Positions 14,929-18,182 of a stretch of DNA of 18,182 nt are shown here, in pieces. The notes below the pieces were generated by a model. That model ran no database searches. It saw only the letters and a list, made by a program, of their open reading frames with translations, and was not told the DNA's origin. Location of the stretch: assembly GCA_035292425.1 (NCBI GenBank), contig DATDQD010000256.1:1-18182 (forward strand), written 5' to 3'. This stretch comes from SZUA-254 sp035292425 (GTDB lineage Bacteria > Bacteroidota > Ignavibacteria > UBA10030 > SZUA-254). A program made the position numbers and the translations under genes. Positions within the stretch are counted from its first letter, which is position 1. The number at the start of each line of letters is the position of its first letter.

Positions 14929-15780
14929 TCAGCGGATCACCACGAGGTGTCTGGTCTCGCTGAATTCGCCCGCCTGCAACCGGTACAGGTAGGTCCCCGT
15001 CGCAAGATTGAGCGCGTCGAATTTCACCGTCTTCGGCCCGGGCGCTTCCATCCCGTTCACAAGCGTTGCCACTTCCCTTCCGCTGATGTCGTAGATTTTC
15101 AGTGTGACATGAGCCTGCACGGGGAGTATATAACCAATGGTCGTCACCGGGTTGAAGGGATTGGGATAGTTCTGAAACAGGCCGAAAGCCGCCGGCGATC
15201 GATTTTCATCGACGACTCCAGTAAGCGGGGTCGGTTCGCCGATGAACGCGAATGCCGAATAGAGGCGATTCGTCGAAAACGCCGCGGTGTTGCCGTCGAA
15301 CGTGACGGAAGGAAGCGTCACCCAGCCGGCTCCCGTCCAACCGCGGATCTCCACAGGCCGCCAGGAGCGGTAGAGGGAGTCGCACTTCAGACTGTCCCAG
15401 TAGATCCTGCAGTTCAGTTCCCCCATGAATTGCATCTGGTGATGGTTGGAACCGTGGGTCGAGTCGTAGTTCATGTAACCGTCGTGGAGGCTGTCTTCGC
15501 CCAGCGTGAACCGGCACCATCCGATGTACGCCGAGTCGTGGGGAGAATGGAGGCTGTCAAGGGGCATGATCTCGATCCTGCAAAACATCGAGTCAGGATG
15601 CATCATACCCAAGGACCCCGGAGGCACCTGCAGACGGGTGAGCGAATCGTTCCGGCAGGGGACGATCGTCGTATCCTGAGCATTCCGGTGGAGCCAGTTG
15701 GAGTAGTGTGATTGAGCGTTGGCCGTTCCCGCGAATCCGAGCAAACCGAGCAGCAACGTAAACCGGATATATCCGTCCAT
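14929..15780 (-). CDS. T9SS-secreted Cys/His/Met-rich protein with type A sorting domain
   Basis: A 283-residue secreted protein. Residues 1-22 form a signal peptide (GYIRFTLLLGLLGFAGTANA). Residues about 197-283 are a complete type IX secretion C-terminal sorting domain: FQNYPNPFNPVTTI, then VTLKIYDISGREVATLVNG, and GTYLYRLQAGEFSETRHLVV. T9SS cargo is exported across the outer membrane and attached or released. The middle region (23-190) has no family I recognise. It holds five Cys (C42, C67, C89, C124, C133) and Met/His clusters such as GMMHPDSMF, HSPHD and HGSNHHQMQFM, which suggest metal binding at the cell surface. I chose ATG 15780 because AAGGAG precedes it; that site lies inside an upstream in-frame ATG codon region (15795). 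It is 31 bases after DsrE and is the last gene of the operon. Confidence 0.87.
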   Translation of the reverse strand: MDGYIRFTLLLGLLGFAGTANAQSHYSNWLHRNAQDTTIVPCRNDSLTRLQVPPGSLGMMHPDSMFCRIEIMPLDSLHSPHDSAYIGWCRFTLGEDSLHDGYMNYDSTHGSNHHQMQFMGELNCRIYWDSLKCDSLYRSWRPVEIRGWTGAGWVTLPSVTFDGNTAAFSTNRLYSAFAFIGEPTPLTGVVDENRSPAAFGLFQNYPNPFNPVTTIGYILPVQAHVTLKIYDISGREVATLVNGMEAPGPKTVKFDALNLATGTYLYRLQAGEFSETRHLVVIR

Positions 15781-15811
15781 AATGATCTCCTTCATGCCGA
15801 ATTAAATGGTG

Positions 15812-16165
15812 TTAAAACGTGAAGACCTTGTCGGCGTCCACACTCCATTGTGCGAGTTCCGTCATATTGCTCATCCCGATGCCGTCCACGAGCTGGATGT
15901 TGCGTATCCCTCTTGCGTCAGCGCAGGTGCCGCAGGCCCTGACCCTGCCGCCCTTGCCGAGAACGGATTTAAGCATTCGCTCGATGTTGTAATACCCCTG
16001 GGCGGTGGTCTGATTCGGGAGCGCGCAGGTCACGGCGTCCGCCATGAGAAAGACATTTACCTGCACGGCGGGCTGATCTTTCTGCAGGGCCATCGCCAAC
16101 CGGAGACCGTTATACGCCTTCTCGGTTCCGTAGGGCCCGTCGTTAATGAGGATCAAAATATTCAC
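15812..16165 (-). CDS. DsrE-family sulfur-carrier-like protein
   Basis: A 117-residue protein of the DsrE/DsrF-like fold. It opens with MNILILINDGPYGTEKAYNG (the usual beta strand and Gly/Tyr loop), continues with LRLAMALQ and VNVFLMADAV, and has the family motif RACGTCADARGI with C78 and C81; C47 is in VTCALPNQ. Family members carry persulfide sulfur on conserved cysteines or bind small thiol partners, in the cytoplasm. The start is GTG at 16165, preceded by a GGAGGG site; its GTGA overlaps the stop of the TlpA-like gene by 4 bases. A longer frame from ATG 16288 would run inside that gene and adds residues unlike the family. Next to SQR and a thioredoxin-like protein, a role in passing sulfane sulfur is likely. 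The partner protein is not identified. Confidence 0.9.
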   Translation of the reverse strand: MNILILINDGPYGTEKAYNGLRLAMALQKDQPAVQVNVFLMADAVTCALPNQTTAQGYYNIERMLKSVLGKGGRVRACGTCADARGIRNIQLVDGIGMSNMTELAQWSVDADKVFTF

Positions 16166-16752
16166 GGTTTCCCTCCAGTCAACGTGTTTAATTGAACGGT
16201 AAGGTCGTCCATCCGGATGCCGGGGAGATGACTTGCAAGCGCAATTTTCCCGTCTTTCCCGACGATATAGATATTCTTCAGCGGGCACGTCCCTTCGACG
16301 TATTTACCGCTGTAGAGACGGGTTGCGCTTCCGTCCGGGTCATACAGGAATCGGAATGAAACGTTGTTTTGTTTCATCACCGCTTCAACCGTTTTCCGAT
16401 CCTTCCCGAGAAGGCTGACGGCAACGATCTCGACGCCTCTCTGCTTGTACCTGGCCGCCAGCTGAAGCACGGTGGGAATTTCGGACTGACAGCCCTCGCA
16501 TAAGTTTGTGAACCATAAGACGAGGTTCTTTTTCCCGGTACGGTCGGAGAGCTTGAATGTAGCGCCGCCAAAATCCCTCAGGGAGAAATCCGGTGCGCGA
16601 TCGCCGACACGAGCGGGGATGGGCTTATCGCCCGTTTGTCCATAGAGATCGGTCGCTGTCAAATAGCCGCAGAGCGCAATCACGATCAAGACCATCAAGC
16701 CATAGGCTCGAACGGAAAAACGTGTCAATTGTCCTGATCGAACAGGGTCCAT
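16162..16752 (-). CDS. TlpA-family thioredoxin-like protein (exported redoxin)
   Basis: A 196-residue membrane-anchored redoxin. Residues about 15-33 form an N-terminal membrane helix (AYGLMVLIVIALCGYLTA), placing the domain in the periplasm. The thioredoxin/AhpC-TSA fold runs from about 46: GDRAPDFSLRDFGG, then LVLWFTNLCEGCQSEIP with the active-site pair C85-x-x-C88, VEIVAVSLLGKD, and FLYDPDGSATRLY. The cis-Pro loop reads EGTCPLKNIYIVGKDGK, with a third cysteine, C156, immediately before P157, where thioredoxins usually have T or V. TlpA relatives reduce periplasmic disulfides or copper-site thiols. The start has an AAAGGA site. The gene is 26 bases after SQR and overlaps DsrE by 4 bases, so it is part of the sulfur operon; reduction or transfer of persulfide is a reasonable guess. 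Confidence 0.9.
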   Translation of the reverse strand: MDPVRSGQLTRFSVRAYGLMVLIVIALCGYLTATDLYGQTGDKPIPARVGDRAPDFSLRDFGGATFKLSDRTGKKNLVLWFTNLCEGCQSEIPTVLQLAARYKQRGVEIVAVSLLGKDRKTVEAVMKQNNVSFRFLYDPDGSATRLYSGKYVEGTCPLKNIYIVGKDGKIALASHLPGIRMDDLTVQLNTLTGGKP

Positions 16753-16778
16753 CGTGTTGTTCCTTTCATGTGTATTGT

Positions 16779-18020
16779 TTATGTCTTGACGGGGATACGC
16801 AGAAGTTTACCCCCGATGTTGATCATCGAACGGAGCAGAGCCCGCCTGATCCCGAATGGGGATAACCACCATTTCTCGAACAGGACTTTGCCGATATGCC
16901 ACACCCTTCCCATGTTTCGCAATTCGAGTTTCGGGGAGGGCTCCCCAAAGAAATCGCCGAAAGCGAATCCCGCCAGCCCTTCGCCTGCTTCGAGCATGCA
17001 GTAGCCGGCGCCGCAGAACCGGGCCGACGGCTCGACTCCGTTGATTTCATCGGCAATCCTTTCCGCGACAATTTCCGCCTGGGCGTGGGCAAAGACCCCC
17101 GCCTTTGGCAGCATCATCGGTACGTCCGGCTTCCACCGCCCGGGTATGGGGATGGTCGTGATATCGCCGACGGCAAAGACATTCCCGGCCTTCGTCTCGA
17201 GCGTGCCGGGATTCACCGGAACCCATCCCGCGTCATTGGATAATCCCGCCTCGCGGGCGATCCCGGGCGCGCGATGCGGTGGAATGGCCACCAGCATGTC
17301 GAAGGATGCCGAACGCCCGCCATCGAATTGCAGTTCACGCTTCCGGGGATCTGCGGCGGCGATCTTGTGGAGGGGATGAAAGATGACGCCCTTTGATCGG
17401 AGTGCCTCCGTGACAGCTTCACCGAGCCGGGGGCCTGCGACCGGCATCGGCTGTGATTCGGGCGTGTAGAGGTGGACCTCCACCTTGTCCCGAAGTCCGC
17501 GACGCCGGAAGTAATCGGCGATGAGCATCGCGCCCTCATGCGGCGCGCCGGGACACTTGTAGGGCAGCGAACAGACGACAACCGCGATGTTTCCTCCGGC
17601 GAATTCGCCGAGCGCGGTTTTAAGCCTCCGCGTTTCTTCGAACGAGTAGAACGAGTACGCGCTTTCGACAAGACCCGGTATCGTTTCGGGAGCGAGCTCC
17701 GCTCCCAGCGCGAGAACGAGGAAGTCATAAGGGACCCTCCGCGCCTCCGCAACGACGGAACGGTCCGCGAGATCGATCGCCGTCGCTTCCGCATGGATGA
17801 GTTCGATGCCAGAGCGCAGGAGCGTGCGGACCGGCACCGAAATCTTTTCGGGTTTCCGGTCGCCGGTCATCAGCCACAGGAATGAAGGAGCGAACGCGTG
17901 TTCCCGGTTTTTCTCGATCAGCACGATGCGATGAGCGAAGGGTAAACGCCTCCGCAATTCGTTTGCGACGACAATTCCTCCCACTCCGCCGCCGAGGACC
18001 ACAATGGTTTGACCCCTCAT
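16779..18020 (-). CDS. SQR-like NAD(P)/FAD-dependent oxidoreductase
   Basis: A 413-residue flavoprotein of the sulfide:quinone oxidoreductase / flavocytochrome c sulfide dehydrogenase type. The FAD-binding Rossmann motif is IVVLGGGVGGIVVANELRR at 6-24, with IEKN at 35-38; the second FAD contact is VFAVGDITTIP (GD at 285-286). The SQR-type cysteine motif is VVVCSLPYKCPGAPHEGA with C150 and C156, and a second pair is FCGAGYCMLEAGEG with C336 and C341. C156 and C336 are the likely redox pair. The third cysteine of bacterial type I SQR (C128 in Acidithiobacillus) is not seen in AYSFYSFEE. The C-terminus (HIGKVLFEKWWLSPFG) can form an amphipathic membrane anchor. It should oxidise sulfide to sulfane sulfur with quinone as acceptor. 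The start has a GGGAGG site and overlaps the ArsR stop. Confidence 0.88.
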   Translation of the reverse strand: MRGQTIVVLGGGVGGIVVANELRRRLPFAHRIVLIEKNREHAFAPSFLWLMTGDRKPEKISVPVRTLLRSGIELIHAEATAIDLADRSVVAEARRVPYDFLVLALGAELAPETIPGLVESAYSFYSFEETRRLKTALGEFAGGNIAVVVCSLPYKCPGAPHEGAMLIADYFRRRGLRDKVEVHLYTPESQPMPVAGPRLGEAVTEALRSKGVIFHPLHKIAAADPRKRELQFDGGRSASFDMLVAIPPHRAPGIAREAGLSNDAGWVPVNPGTLETKAGNVFAVGDITTIPIPGRWKPDVPMMLPKAGVFAHAQAEIVAERIADEINGVEPSARFCGAGYCMLEAGEGLAGFAFGDFFGEPSPKLELRNMGRVWHIGKVLFEKWWLSPFGIRRALLRSMINIGGKLLRIPVKT

Positions 18021-18182
18021 GGCCGGCCTCCCTTCAACCCACGATTACTCAGATCTTTTCCCCGTTGAGAGTGTTGTTCGATGAGGACTTCCCGCATGAG
18101 ATCGCAGGCCTTGATGACCTTGCGGTTGGAGATGCTGTAATAAATATTTTTTCCATCGCGGCGGGATTTCAGAATCCCGGAG
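18017..18182 (-). CDS. ArsR-family transcriptional regulator (partial, C-terminal part)
   Basis: The window edge cuts this gene; 54 residues and the stop are visible. SGILKSRRDGKNIYYSISN is the beta-hairpin wing of the ArsR/SmtB winged-helix fold, followed by the last helix KVIKACDLMREVLIEQ. The recognition helix and N-terminal metal or sulfur site lie outside. The single visible cysteine sits in the C-terminal helix; in sulfide-sensing relatives such as BigR/SqrR one of two regulatory cysteines is in this region, so control by reactive sulfur is possible but unproved. The TGA stop overlaps the SQR start (ATGA), so it is probably the first or an early gene of the operon and represses its own transcription. 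Confidence 0.85.
   Translation of the reverse strand, partial: SGILKSRRDGKNIYYSISNRKVIKACDLMREVLIEQHSQRGKDLSNRGLKGGRP

Noticed and set aside
14806..15711. Plus-strand frame of 301 codons
   Set aside because: It is antisense to the T9SS cargo gene, whose signal peptide and sorting domain are unmistakable, and it crosses the terminator hairpin.
15812..16288. Longer version of the DsrE gene from ATG 16288
   Set aside because: The extra 41 residues would overlap the TlpA-like gene by over 120 bases and lack family similarity. The GTG at 16165 has a strong GGAGGG site and starts the standard DsrE fold.
1..18182. Mobile element, integrase, CRISPR array, defence system, tRNA or rRNA
   Set aside because: No transposase, integrase, Cas or toxin-antitoxin gene, regular spaced repeats or RNA gene sequence was seen. 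The GC shift at about 5.8 kb is the only hint of transfer.

Overview
The window comes from a bacterium of the FCB/Bacteroidota-Ignavibacteria side of the tree. The best evidence is a secreted protein with a classical type IX secretion (Por) C-terminal sorting domain (NYPNPFNP and GTYLYRLQAGEFSETR motifs), together with a HYC_CC_PP-like small protein and FecR/CHASE2-cyclase genes typical of that group. Base composition is GC-rich, visibly more so in the first 5.8 kb. No tRNA, rRNA, CRISPR, transposase or phage gene was recognised.

Region 1 (1-5795, + strand) is an envelope-signalling block with gaps of 15, 67 and 7 bases. It holds the 3' end of a surface-type protein with an Fn3/Ig-like tail, a FecR-domain periplasmic protein, an 819-residue protein (signal peptide, two Ig-like segments, outer-membrane beta-barrel-like remainder) that I do not recognise, and a CHASE2 class III adenylate cyclase with all catalytic residues and a C-terminal TPR-like segment. 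An AT-rich spacer of about 300 bases with two 6-4-6 inverted repeats follows and marks a drop in GC.

Region 2 (6094-14809, + strand) is an extended copper/silver resistance cluster: a HYC_CC_PP-like small Cys protein, CusC/TolC-type channel, CusB-type adaptor with an N-terminal heavy-metal-binding domain and His-rich tail, CusA-type RND pump, a lipoprotein with an Ig-like (Big_5) fold carrying about 27 Met and 12 His, a PII-like protein, a membrane-anchored CcmH-like protein with a CxC-x2-C-x7-CxC centre, and a secreted protein joining a heavy-metal-binding domain to an eight-Cys segment. ATGA overlaps link cusC-cusB, cusB-cusA and the PII-like/CcmH-like pair. The likely logic is Cu(I)/Ag(I) capture by Met/His/Cys proteins in the periplasm, export by the tripartite pump, and modulation by the PII-like protein.

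Region 3 (14929-18182, - strand) is convergent with region 2 and separated from it by a strong bidirectional terminator. Read in its own direction it is: an ArsR-family regulator (3' part only), an SQR-like FAD oxidoreductase, a TlpA-type thioredoxin-like protein, a DsrE-family protein and a secreted T9SS cargo with five Cys and many Met/His. ArsR/SQR overlap by 3 bases and TlpA/DsrE by 4, so this looks like one operon for sulfide or reactive-sulfur handling.

The least described parts are the accessory genes after cusA, the Met-rich loop and Glu-to-Gln change in CusA, the T9SS cargo attached to a sulfide operon, and the barrel protein paired with FecR and a CHASE2 cyclase.
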